64,000 nucleotides of DNA from Sphingorhabdus sp. 109. Its GTDB lineage: Bacteria > Pseudomonadota > Alphaproteobacteria > Sphingomonadales > Sphingomonadaceae. The position numbers were made by a program, and so were the translations under genes. The first letter of the stretch is position 1, and every line of letters begins with the position of its first letter. Under the pieces are notes generated by a model that worked only from the letters and a program-made list of their open reading frames with translations, was not told the DNA's origin and ran no database searches. Below, piece after piece: positions 34,434 through 42,401 of this stretch. The stretch is from positions 2,193,290 to 2,257,289 of the forward strand of contig NZ_LR732707.1 of assembly GCF_902506555.1 (NCBI RefSeq). Reading direction: 5' to 3'.

Positions 34434-35110
34434 CGTCCCTCCAGCCAGTCGATCACCGTCTGCACCGGCTCAACATCGGCATATTTGACCTGCAAATCGG
34501 TGAGATTGGCGAAATGGTAGCTTTCGTGTTTGTCCGCGCAGGTTTCGATCGGCACGATTGTGCGGTAGCCATGGCTAAGCGCGTCCACCGCCGTTGCCCG
34601 GACGCACCCCGACGTGGAACCGCCAGTGACCACAACGGTATCGACCTTGTGCCAGACAAGATAGCTCGCCAGCGGCGTTTCGAAAAAGGCGCTTGGCATC
34701 CGCTTGGTATATTGCAGATCATCGGCACCGACGTCGCAACGCGGATCCAGCTTGTGCCGCTCGCTGTCATATTTGATATTTTGCAGCGAGTCTTCGGTAT
34801 CGGTGCGCGTTCCCCAAATACCGGCATCTGCAGCATCATCCTTATAGGCCACCCGACTCCAGATCACCGGCATGCCCTTCGCCCGCGCGCCAGCCGAGAT
34901 CTGATTGATATAATCGATCTGCTTCGGATCGGTTTCGTAGGCAGTCTTGAACATGTCAGTGCGGGTATAAGCCTGTTGCACATCGACATTCACGATCGCC
35001 AGCTTTTCGCCGAAACCAAATTTCTTGCGTGCCGGGTTGGCGATGAGTTCCTCGAAAATTTCTCTCGCTGTGCGACCATCTTCGACCATTTTTGTACCAA
35101 TAAGCGTCAT
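34430..35110 (-). CDS. Isochorismatase-family cysteine amidohydrolase
   Basis: A 226-residue cysteine hydrolase with the full triad: Asp43 (IVNVDVQQAY), Lys136 (YTKRMPSAFFET) and Cys169 (TGGSTSGCVRATA). The SGCVRATA form is that of N-carbamoylsarcosine amidase and maleamate amidase (NicF) relatives, which hydrolyse amides or ureides. First gene of the leftward operon 35110-30164, 63 bases from operator 7. Release of ammonia from a half-amide, for instance a substituted maleamate, is the role I favour. Confidence 0.88.
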   Translation of the reverse strand: MTLIGTKMVEDGRTAREIFEELIANPARKKFGFGEKLAIVNVDVQQAYTRTDMFKTAYETDPKQIDYINQISAGARAKGMPVIWSRVAYKDDAADAGIWGTRTDTEDSLQNIKYDSERHKLDPRCDVGADDLQYTKRMPSAFFETPLASYLVWHKVDTVVVTGGSTSGCVRATAVDALSHGYRTIVPIETCADKHESYHFANLTDLQVKYADVEPVQTVIDWLEGR

Positions 35111-35172
35111 TGTCTTTCTACTCCAGGATCGGAAAAAGCATCTTAATCAGAAGAAAAAGCTTGTCGAGACAT

Positions 35173-35188
35173 ATTTGTCCGGACAAAT
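35173..35188. promoter_or_regulatory. GntR-family operator, copy 7
   Basis: ATTTGTCCGGACAAAT, a perfect 16-base palindrome, nine bases before the rightward hydrolase start and about 63 bases before the leftward amidohydrolase start. TTGTCG at 35161 could be a -35 box for the rightward promoter, placing the operator over the spacer and the -10 box. Confidence 0.82.
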
Positions 35189-35196
35189 TAGGATTT

Positions 35197-36570
35197 ATGA
35201 TCACACGCCATTTTATAGACGTCGTAACCAACGGCACCAAACGTCGCGTTCATTATCGCGTGGCAGGTGTTGGGCCACCAATGCTCATGGTACATCAGAG
35301 CCCCCGCAGCTCGAAAGAATATGAGCCCCTGATGCAGAAATGGGCAAGTCATTTCACCTGTATCGCGCCTGACACGCCGGGTTTCGGGCAATCCGATTCT
35401 CTGCATGGCCGTCCTGAAATCGATGAATATGCGGATGCGCTGGTGGAATTTCTCGACACGCTGGGCGTAAAAAAATGTGCCGCATACGGCTTCCACAGCG
35501 GCGGGATCATCCTCGTATCGGCCCTGAAACGTCATGCGAATCGCTTCACGACACTGGCAATTGGCGGCTATGCGATCTGGACGCCTGAAGAGCAGAAACT
35601 GTTCGGCGAGAAATATCTACCGGAGTTTCATCCATCAAAATATGGCGAACATCTGATCTGGCTGTGGAACCGGATTTTGGAACAGACCTGGTTTTTCCCG
35701 TGGTTTGCCGCGGACGACAAACACCGGCTTTCGGTTGCCAATGATGACCCACAGCGAATCGATCTGATCGTTCGGGAAATGCTCTACGCGGGCAACGCCT
35801 ATCAGGCTGGCTATGGTGCCGTCCTGCGCGCAGCAAACGACATACCCGCGGTCAATGCGGATATGCCGCCATGCCTGATCAGCGCCTATGACGGCGACCC
35901 GCTACAAGCACATCTCGACCGCCTCGGCACCATGCCTTCGTCATGGTCCACCCGCAAGTTTGCCACGCCGGAGGAACATCAGACGGCCAGTCTGGCGCAT
36001 TTGCGGCAAAGCGAAACACCGGAAGCCGCGCATCTGAACGAGACGCAGGACGAAGGCTTCATTCATATCGAGACAAAATTGTTCAACGGGCTGGTGCATT
36101 GGCACGGTGACCGCGGTGCAGATCGGCTCCAGTTGCACGCTCCCGGTCAGGATAGTGGCTGCAATAACGAGGATGGCCGAGCCATCCATATCGACCTGCC
36201 GGGGCACGGGCTGTCGGATGACTGGATGGATGATGCGCCAACGGACTGGCAATCGTGGCAGGCCGTTGTCAATGCTTGCTTGTGCCATTTCGATGCGTCG
36301 GAAAGCATTTTTCCGGCATTGCCGAAAGGCGATCCCGAGAAACTTTACCCGGACCTGTCGCCAGATCGATTTGGCAATTATCTGACCATCGCCTGGCAGA
36401 TTGCGCGCGCGCGCAGGCTGTTTGAACCCTGGTATGAAGCCAATGCCGCTCATGCGATTTCCTTTGCTCCGGAAAGTCTGGCACCGGATCAACTGGCGCT
36501 AGACCATCTGGCGCTGCTGAACGCTCGCTCGGCCAAAGCCTATCATCTGGCGCTGGAGAGTCGATCATGA
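35197..36570 (+). CDS. Two-domain alpha/beta hydrolase-fold protein
   Basis: A 457-residue protein made of two alpha/beta hydrolase-like halves. The first has MVHQSPRSSKEYE, DTPGFGQSD and an elbow G98-F-H-S-G-G103 with His100 at the nucleophile position. The second half, from about residue 290, restarts with an IDLPGHGLSD block but shows no nucleophile elbow and looks degenerate. The ATG at 35197 has AGGA upstream; a longer frame would run through the operator. Overlaps the LeuC-like gene by ATGA. Its reaction is unknown; see the shared His-elbow finding. Confidence 0.8.
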   Translation: MITRHFIDVVTNGTKRRVHYRVAGVGPPMLMVHQSPRSSKEYEPLMQKWASHFTCIAPDTPGFGQSDSLHGRPEIDEYADALVEFLDTLGVKKCAAYGFHSGGIILVSALKRHANRFTTLAIGGYAIWTPEEQKLFGEKYLPEFHPSKYGEHLIWLWNRILEQTWFFPWFAADDKHRLSVANDDPQRIDLIVREMLYAGNAYQAGYGAVLRAANDIPAVNADMPPCLISAYDGDPLQAHLDRLGTMPSSWSTRKFATPEEHQTASLAHLRQSETPEAAHLNETQDEGFIHIETKLFNGLVHWHGDRGADRLQLHAPGQDSGCNNEDGRAIHIDLPGHGLSDDWMDDAPTDWQSWQAVVNACLCHFDASESIFPALPKGDPEKLYPDLSPDRFGNYLTIAWQIARARRLFEPWYEANAAHAISFAPESLAPDQLALDHLALLNARSAKAYHLALESRS

Positions 36571-37946
36571 CCGGCGAACGAACCCTGTTTGACAAGCTGT
36601 GGGACAGCCATGTGGTCGCCGAATTGCCCGGAGGGAGCGCGCTTGTCGCGATCGACCGGGTGTTTTTGCATGAGCGGACAGGTGCCGCTGCACTGAATTC
36701 CTTGGCTGAGGCGGGACGCAAAGTGGCCGATCCATCCCGGGTTTTCGCTGTCACCGATCATATCGTTGATACCCGGCCGGGGCGGACGGACCAGACGCTT
36801 ATGCCCGGGGGGCAGGCCTTTATCACAGAGACAAGAGCGGCGGCCAAGGCTGCGGGGATCACGCTGTTTGACGTGAATGATCCCGATCAGGGGATTGTCC
36901 ATGTGATCTCTCCGGAGCTCGGTATTGTTCTGCCGGGCTGCACCCTGATCGCACCGGACAGCCATACCTGCACGCAAGGGGCCTTTGGCGCACTGGCGTG
37001 GGGCATCGGGTCGTCGGAGGCGGAACATGCCATGGCAACCGGCACTTTGCGGTTGAGCAAGCCAAAGGCAATGCGGGTCAGATTTACCGGGCGGTTGAAC
37101 AAAGGCATCACGCCCAAAGACATGATATTGACGCTGCTGGCGCAATATGGCGCTGCGGGCGGCAAGGGCCATGCTGTGGAGTTTGCCGGCGAAGCGGTTT
37201 TGGCGCTCGATATGGAAGGGCGGATGACTCTCTGCAATATGGCAACCGAATTTTCTGCGATGTCCGGCTTCATCGCGCCAGACCAGCAAACGTTCGATTA
37301 TCTCGAAGGCCGCCGCTACGCCCCCGAAGGCACACAATGGCGACAGGCCTTGGCAAGCTGGCAGGAGCTGGGCAGCGATGCCGGCGCAGTCTTCGATCAG
37401 GAGATCGAAATTGACGCGAGCTCTATCACGCCGATGGTCAGCTGGGGAACCAATCCAGGCCAAACCATTGGCATAGATGCTGTGGTTCCCGATGATGCCG
37501 AAGCAGCGCCGCTCGACTATATCGGTCTTGCCAGAGGCCAAGCAATCAAGGGCGTGCCCATCGACGCTGCTTTTATCGGCAGTTGCACCAACAGCCGCCT
37601 GTCCGACTTGCGCCGCGCTGCAGCCCTATTGCAGGGACGGGAAATTGCCGATGGGGTTAAAGCGATTTGCGTTCCGGGATCTTCCAGGGTCAAACGCGAA
37701 GCGGAAGCGGAAGGCTTGGACCTGATATTCGAGAATGCCGGATTTGAATGGCGCGAAAGCGGCTGTTCCATGTGCTTTTATGCGGGCGGCGAAAGTTTTG
37801 CCGCGGGATCGCGGGTGATCTCGACGACCAACCGCAATTTCGAAAGCCGGCAGGGGCCGAATGTCAGAACCCATATCGCCAGTCCCGAAACGGTGGTTGC
37901 GAGCGCTATCGCCGGCATGATTGCGGATCCGGGGGAACTGATCTGA
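36567..37946 (+). CDS. LeuC-like aconitase-family hydro-lyase, large subunit
   Basis: A 459-residue 4Fe-4S hydro-lyase subunit very like LeuC. It shows TLFDKLWDSHVV at the start, PDSHTCTQGAFGALAWGIG, and cluster ligands in FIGSCTNSRLSDL and GCSMCFYAGG. LeuC normally continues with AMN after the CSMC motif, so the active-site loop differs. Relatives hydrate citraconate, dimethylmaleate or isopropylmalate pairs. With the small subunit encoded next, a (substituted) maleate-malate interconversion is likely. It lies outside any leucine operon: no leuA or leuB is present. Confidence 0.88.
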   Translation: MTGERTLFDKLWDSHVVAELPGGSALVAIDRVFLHERTGAAALNSLAEAGRKVADPSRVFAVTDHIVDTRPGRTDQTLMPGGQAFITETRAAAKAAGITLFDVNDPDQGIVHVISPELGIVLPGCTLIAPDSHTCTQGAFGALAWGIGSSEAEHAMATGTLRLSKPKAMRVRFTGRLNKGITPKDMILTLLAQYGAAGGKGHAVEFAGEAVLALDMEGRMTLCNMATEFSAMSGFIAPDQQTFDYLEGRRYAPEGTQWRQALASWQELGSDAGAVFDQEIEIDASSITPMVSWGTNPGQTIGIDAVVPDDAEAAPLDYIGLARGQAIKGVPIDAAFIGSCTNSRLSDLRRAAALLQGREIADGVKAICVPGSSRVKREAEAEGLDLIFENAGFEWRESGCSMCFYAGGESFAAGSRVISTTNRNFESRQGPNVRTHIASPETVVASAIAGMIADPGELI

Positions 37947-38563
37947 TGGCCGAACCTTTCACTATCCTGACTTCCCTGCCGATGCCGCTGATCCGCGACA
38001 ATATCGACACCGATCAGATCATTCCCTCCCGCGAGATGAAAAGCACCGGCAAGACCAGTCTGGCCGACGGACTATTTGCCGGCTGGCGCTACAAGGAGAT
38101 CGGCGGGCGCGAGCCCGATCCCGAATTCGTCATGAATGATCCGGCCTATGCCGATAGCACAGTCATCTTGGGCGGCGCCAATTTCGGTTCTGGATCGAGC
38201 CGCGAACACGCCGTCTGGGCGCTCGCCGAATATGGCTTCCGCGCGGTGATTGCGCAAAGTTTCGCCCCTATTTTCGCTGGAAACTGCGTGCGCAACGGCA
38301 TATTGCCGGCGATGCTGGATTCCGCTGCTATAACAGCCGTTGAACGGTCAGGTGCGCCGGTCACCATCGATCTGCAAGCCCGGACCATCAGCATTGCCAG
38401 CGGCCAGAGCTGGACCTTCCCGATCGAGGAAGAAGCCAAGGCTATGTTGCTGGAAGGGCTGGACGCGATCGATCTCAGTCTGAAACTGGCTGACAATATT
38501 AGCACATGGCAGGATGCGGACCGCAGCGCCCGCCCGTGGATATATTTAGGAGTAAATACATGA
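37946..38563 (+). CDS. LeuD-like aconitase-family hydro-lyase, small subunit
   Basis: A 205-residue small subunit of the LeuD type. DNIDTDQIIPSREMK is the swivel-domain start, GANFGSGSSREHAVWAL the substrate-binding loop, and SFAPIFAGNCVRNGILP the following block. The loop sequence FGSGSSREHA is that of isopropylmalate-type enzymes. Its ATG overlaps the large-subunit stop codon (TGATG), and its own stop overlaps the lyase start (ATGA). It forms the heterodimer with the protein encoded at 36567. Confidence 0.88.
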   Translation: MAEPFTILTSLPMPLIRDNIDTDQIIPSREMKSTGKTSLADGLFAGWRYKEIGGREPDPEFVMNDPAYADSTVILGGANFGSGSSREHAVWALAEYGFRAVIAQSFAPIFAGNCVRNGILPAMLDSAAITAVERSGAPVTIDLQARTISIASGQSWTFPIEEEAKAMLLEGLDAIDLSLKLADNISTWQDADRSARPWIYLGVNT

Positions 38564-39492
38564 CCCAATCCGTGACAATCAGCGAAGTGGGTCCGCGCGA
38601 CGGCTTGCAAAGCGTGGACCGCGTAATGGCGACGGATGCGAAAAAAGCGTGGATCAAGGCCGAAGCCGAAGCCGGCGTTTCGGAAATCGAGGTTGGCAGC
38701 TTCGTCCCGCCCGCCTTGCTTCCACAAATGGCCGATACGGCGGAAATTGTCGCCTTCGCGAAGACAATTCCTGATCTTGATGTTGTCGCTCTGGTTCCGA
38801 ACCTTAAAGGAGCCGAACGCGCCATCGCTTGTGGCGCTGACAAGATTTCCATCCCTTTTTCCATGTCGGAGACCCACTCGATCAAGAATGTCCGCAAGGA
38901 TCATGCCGCGATGCTAGCCGAGATCAAGGCGATTGCCGATCTGGTGGCGCAACAGCCGGAAGGCGCGCGGCCGCATTTTGAAGTTGGCCTGTCTACCGCT
39001 TTCGGCTGCACGCTGGAGGGGCCCCTTCCCGATGACCAGATCGTCCGCCTCGCAGTCGCCGCCATGGAGGCCGGTGTTGCCGAATGCGGCCTGTCGGACA
39101 CCACCGGCTATGCCAATCCCGCGCAGGTGACAAGACTGGTGCGCAAGGTAAAGGCGGCGATTGGAGACGATAAGCTCAATACGCTGCATCTCCACAATAC
39201 CCGTGGCCTCGGTCTCGCAAATGTCATGGCGGGTCTGGCAGAAGGGATCACCACGTTTGACAGCTCGCTTGGCGGACTCGGCGGCTGTCCGTTCGCCCCG
39301 GGCGCATCTGGCAATATCGTGACGGAAGACCTGGTCTTCATGCTGGAAGCCATGGGCATTGATACCGGCATCGATCTGAAAAAACTTCTGAAGGTGCGCG
39401 ACATCGTCGCCGAAGCCCTTCCCGGCGAACCCTTATACGGCTTTACACCCGACGCCGGCCTCCCTCTTGGATTTACGAAAGCAGCAGCATGA
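38560..39492 (+). CDS. HMG-CoA lyase-like CoA-ester lyase
   Basis: A 310-residue TIM-barrel lyase of the HMG-CoA lyase family. The metal/catalytic start ISEVGPRDGLQ, the HLHNTRGLGLAN His pair and the GGLGGCPFAPGASGN loop with the reactive Cys are all intact. The family cleaves 3-hydroxy-3-substituted acyl-CoAs, such as HMG-CoA or citramalyl-CoA. After hydration by the LeuCD-type enzyme and CoA transfer, a substituted malyl-CoA would be the expected substrate. The ATG at 38560 is chosen by overlap with the LeuD-like stop. Confidence 0.9.
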   Translation: MTQSVTISEVGPRDGLQSVDRVMATDAKKAWIKAEAEAGVSEIEVGSFVPPALLPQMADTAEIVAFAKTIPDLDVVALVPNLKGAERAIACGADKISIPFSMSETHSIKNVRKDHAAMLAEIKAIADLVAQQPEGARPHFEVGLSTAFGCTLEGPLPDDQIVRLAVAAMEAGVAECGLSDTTGYANPAQVTRLVRKVKAAIGDDKLNTLHLHNTRGLGLANVMAGLAEGITTFDSSLGGLGGCPFAPGASGNIVTEDLVFMLEAMGIDTGIDLKKLLKVRDIVAEALPGEPLYGFTPDAGLPLGFTKAAA

Positions 39493-40664
39493 CCCAACCG
39501 ACACCTCTGGCAGGCCTTAAAGTTATCGAATTCACCCATATGGTCATGGGCCCCACGGTCGGAGCGATTCTCGCTTCGCTGGGAGCGGAAGTGGTCCGCG
39601 TCGAACCGATCGGCGGCGATCGCACCCGCAATCTCGTCGGTTCCGGCTCCGGTTATTTTCCGATGTATAACCGCCACAAGCAGAGCATCGCGCTTAATCT
39701 CAAGGATAGTGCGGGACTAGATATCGCCAGAAAACTGGTCGCTGAGGCTGATATCTTGATTGAAAATTACCGGCCTGGCGCGATGGACCGGCTAGGACTG
39801 GGCTATGATAGCCTGTCCGAGGACAATGATCGTCTGATCTATTGTTCGGAAAAGGGCTTCCTGCCGGGTCCCTATGAAAACCGCACTGCGCTGGACGAGG
39901 TTGCCCAGATGATGGGCGGCCTTGCCTATATGACCGGCCCTCCGGGCCAACCCCTGCGCGCCGGCTCCAGCGTAATCGACGTCACCGGAGGCATGTTCGG
40001 TGTCATCGCAATTCTCTCCGCCGTCGAGGAACGGCATCGCACCGGCAAAGGCCAGAAGGTGCAAAGCTCGTTGTTCGAAACCACGGTCTATTTGATCGGC
40101 CAGCATATGGCGCAGAAAGCGGTAACCGGCAAAGCCGCCGATCCGATGCCCGCGCGTATTTCCGCCTGGGCGATCTACGATGTATTCCAGACAAAAGATG
40201 ATCCCATTTTCATCGGTGTCGTGACCGATGCGCTGTGGGAAAAATTCTGCAAGCTTTTCTCGCTCGACGAACTCTGGGCGGACGAGAGTATCCGTGAAAA
40301 TAACAATCGTGTTGCGGCGCGCGACCGTATCATGCCGCAAATCCGCGAACTGATTGCAACCTACAAACGCGACGATCTGATCGCCCTGCTCGATGGCACC
40401 GGCCTGCCATTTGCGCCGATCGCTCGGCCAGAGGACATGTTCGAGGATCCGCATCTCAATGCAAGCGGCGGACTGGAAGCCGTGACCCTAGCCAATGGTA
40501 CCGAAACAAAACTCCCGGCCCTGCCGATCGAAATGAATGGCAGCCGTCCTTCGGCACCGGCGAAACTGAAGGAAGAGGGCGCTGATACCGCGTCGATTCT
40601 GCTCGACCTCGGTTTTGCCGACGACCAGATCGCCACCTTGCGCTCGAATGGCGCGGTCCAATGA
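39489..40664 (+). CDS. CaiB/BaiF (class III) CoA-transferase
   Basis: A 391-residue class III CoA-transferase, the third in the island. GLKVIEFTHMVMGPTVGAIL is the first block, and the catalytic Asp lies in AGSSVIDVTGGMFGV. It overlaps the lyase stop codon by ATGA and closes the rightward operon. In this setting it probably charges the malate-like acid with CoA, using succinyl-CoA or the acyl-CoA product as donor, so the lyase can cleave it. Confidence 0.88.
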   Translation: MTQPTPLAGLKVIEFTHMVMGPTVGAILASLGAEVVRVEPIGGDRTRNLVGSGSGYFPMYNRHKQSIALNLKDSAGLDIARKLVAEADILIENYRPGAMDRLGLGYDSLSEDNDRLIYCSEKGFLPGPYENRTALDEVAQMMGGLAYMTGPPGQPLRAGSSVIDVTGGMFGVIAILSAVEERHRTGKGQKVQSSLFETTVYLIGQHMAQKAVTGKAADPMPARISAWAIYDVFQTKDDPIFIGVVTDALWEKFCKLFSLDELWADESIRENNNRVAARDRIMPQIRELIATYKRDDLIALLDGTGLPFAPIARPEDMFEDPHLNASGGLEAVTLANGTETKLPALPIEMNGSRPSAPAKLKEEGADTASILLDLGFADDQIATLRSNGAVQ

Positions 40665-41066
40665 TGCTGCGAGTGACATGCTGATTTGGAGCATCTGAAA
40701 TGGCCATTTAACGGTTCATTGCAAAATGCTCCAATCACATAACCTGACACAGCAATTCGTTCCTGGTAATTGCAGCTTTTTAAACGGGTACCGTTGGCTT
40801 TAGCCGGGCCCCGAAGTCGATCAGGGCGCATATCGGAAAGAGAAAAAATTTCAGGCCGTCCCTACATCTAAGCAAAAGGCTTGCCCGCCTCCTTCGTCCG
40901 GCTTGATCGCACTTCCTTATTTCACGCCGCAAGGCGTGCTCTGTTTCCGGCGGTGTAACAAGGCCAATATTGTTGTAAATCTGCGACAATCCGCCTAGAA
41001 CTAACGGCCCTATCGGCACCGCGTGATGGAACTAGTGCTTAGCATGAATACGAGTATATCCGGATA
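40665..41066. other. Intergenic region with possible LacI-type operator
   Basis: 402 bases without a convincing gene between the last island operon and the LacI-type regulator. AACGG-GTA-CCGTT at 40783-40795 is an inverted repeat of the size of LacI-family operators. TATCCGGATA at 41057-41066 is a 10-base palindrome touching the regulator's ATG. No clear terminator with T-run was found for the 40664 gene. Confidence 0.4.
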
Positions 41067-42095
41067 ATGCCAGCTTCCAAAAAGCGGGCCACGATTGTTG
41101 ATGTCGCAACGGCTGCAAATGTCTCGATGAAGACCGTTTCCAGAGTCTTCAACGACGAGCCCCATGTCCGGAAAGTCTTGCGCGACAAGGTTCTGAAAGC
41201 CGCGGAAGAACTCGACTATTATCCCAATATCATAGCACGCGGACTGGTCGGTCGCCGGTCCTACCTGCTCGGCCTGATCTACGAGAATCCCAGCCCCAAC
41301 TATGTGGTGGAACTGCAACGCGGCGCTCTCGATCGTCTGCATGGAGAAAAATACCGTCTGCTTGTGCTGCCGGTGGAATCGGTGGCAAAGGTCTCGGACA
41401 AGATAATGAACATCTTGCGAGCCGCCGCTCTGGACGGAGTGATCCTGACCCCGCCCGCTTCCGATCATCCTCAGGTGCTTGATGCGCTGACCCGTCACAA
41501 TTTCCCTTTTTCCCGCGTTGCCCCTACTGGATCTCTCGAAGTTGGACCCAGCCGGACAACCGATGATGTCGAGGCGTCGCGAAAGGTGACCGCCTATCTG
41601 CTAGAGCTCGGCCATCGCCGTATTGGCGTGATAAAAGGCGACCCGGCCCATCCTTCCAGTAGCGCCAGGCTGAACGGATTTCTCGATGCACTGAAGGCAG
41701 CGGGTGTCTCCCATTCGCCCGATCTCGTGGAACAGGGATATTATACATATGAATCCGGTCTTGCTGCGGCGCATAAATTGCTCGATCGGCCCGACCGACC
41801 GACCGCGATTTTCGCCCAGAACGACGACATGGCGGCCGCAGCTATCATGGCGGCAAGAGACCTTGGCCTTAACGTACCCGATGATGTCTCAATCGCCGGA
41901 TTTGATGACAGCGCCATCGCGCAGATCGTCTGGCCGCGTATCACTACCGTGCACCAGCCAGTCTATGACATGGCCCGCAGCGCAACCGACGCGCTGATCG
42001 CGAAGCTAGAGAACAAGACTTATGATAATCTCGAAACCCACGCCTGCGAATTGATCATCCGGCAATCCACGGCACCGCCTGCCAGCCGTCCGTGA
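41067..42095 (+). CDS. LacI-family transcriptional regulator
   Basis: A 342-residue LacI/GalR regulator. Residues about 8-30 are the helix-turn-helix (TIVDVATAANVSMKTVSRVF) followed by the hinge; the rest is a periplasmic-binding-protein-like sensor with AQNDDMAAAAIMAARDLGL and DDVSIAGFDDSAIA. Members sense sugars or sugar phosphates. It precedes a broken sugar symporter and the Entner-Doudoroff operon, so it probably regulates uptake and catabolism of a hexose or disaccharide. Confidence 0.9.
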   Translation: MPASKKRATIVDVATAANVSMKTVSRVFNDEPHVRKVLRDKVLKAAEELDYYPNIIARGLVGRRSYLLGLIYENPSPNYVVELQRGALDRLHGEKYRLLVLPVESVAKVSDKIMNILRAAALDGVILTPPASDHPQVLDALTRHNFPFSRVAPTGSLEVGPSRTTDDVEASRKVTAYLLELGHRRIGVIKGDPAHPSSSARLNGFLDALKAAGVSHSPDLVEQGYYTYESGLAAAHKLLDRPDRPTAIFAQNDDMAAAAIMAARDLGLNVPDDVSIAGFDDSAIAQIVWPRITTVHQPVYDMARSATDALIAKLENKTYDNLETHACELIIRQSTAPPASRP

Positions 42096-42217
42096 TCAAG
42101 CGCCGCGAACGTCTGAGCTACACCGCCGGCGACTTGGGATTCAATCTCGTCTGGCAATCCATCGAGCTTTATCTGCTCTTCTTCTATATCCAATTTTTGC
42201 GATCATTCTGCTGCTAA
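42092..42217 (+). pseudogene. Truncated GPH-type sugar:cation symporter
   Basis: A GTG overlapping the LacI stop (GTGA) opens a 41-residue frame reading RERLSYTAGDLGFNLVWQSI and then a hydrophobic stretch. This is the N-terminus of glycoside-pentoside-hexuronide symporters, which normally have about 450-500 residues. The frame stops at 42217. The following 185 bases up to zwf read partly hydrophobic in another frame (VADAGGLAASLIVP) and may be a remnant of the C-terminus. A large internal deletion is the simplest reading. Confidence 0.7.
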
Positions 42218-42401
42218 CCGGCGTGGTCGCGGATGCCGGCGGCCTGGCGGCATCACTGATCGTGCCGATAGACTGTTACGCCGTCATCGCAAGCTATGGC
42301 CTCTATGCGGCCCGCCGATTGATTTCCGGCAGCAGGATGAGGGCCGTTGTCGCCTGCCACTCCTGCTGGTACAGGTGCCATTTGATAGACGGGGAAATAT
42401 T

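Noticed and set aside
36567-38563. LeuC/LeuD pair as true leucine biosynthesis genes
   Set aside because: No leuA or leuB nearby, placement in a catabolic operon with CoA-transferase and lyase, operator control, and an altered loop after the CSMC ligand motif.
41057-41066. TATCCGGATA before the LacI-type gene as an eighth copy of the island operator
   Set aside because: It lacks the outer GT/AC bases of the consensus and overlaps the probable ribosome-binding site; a LacI-type or chance palindrome is as likely.
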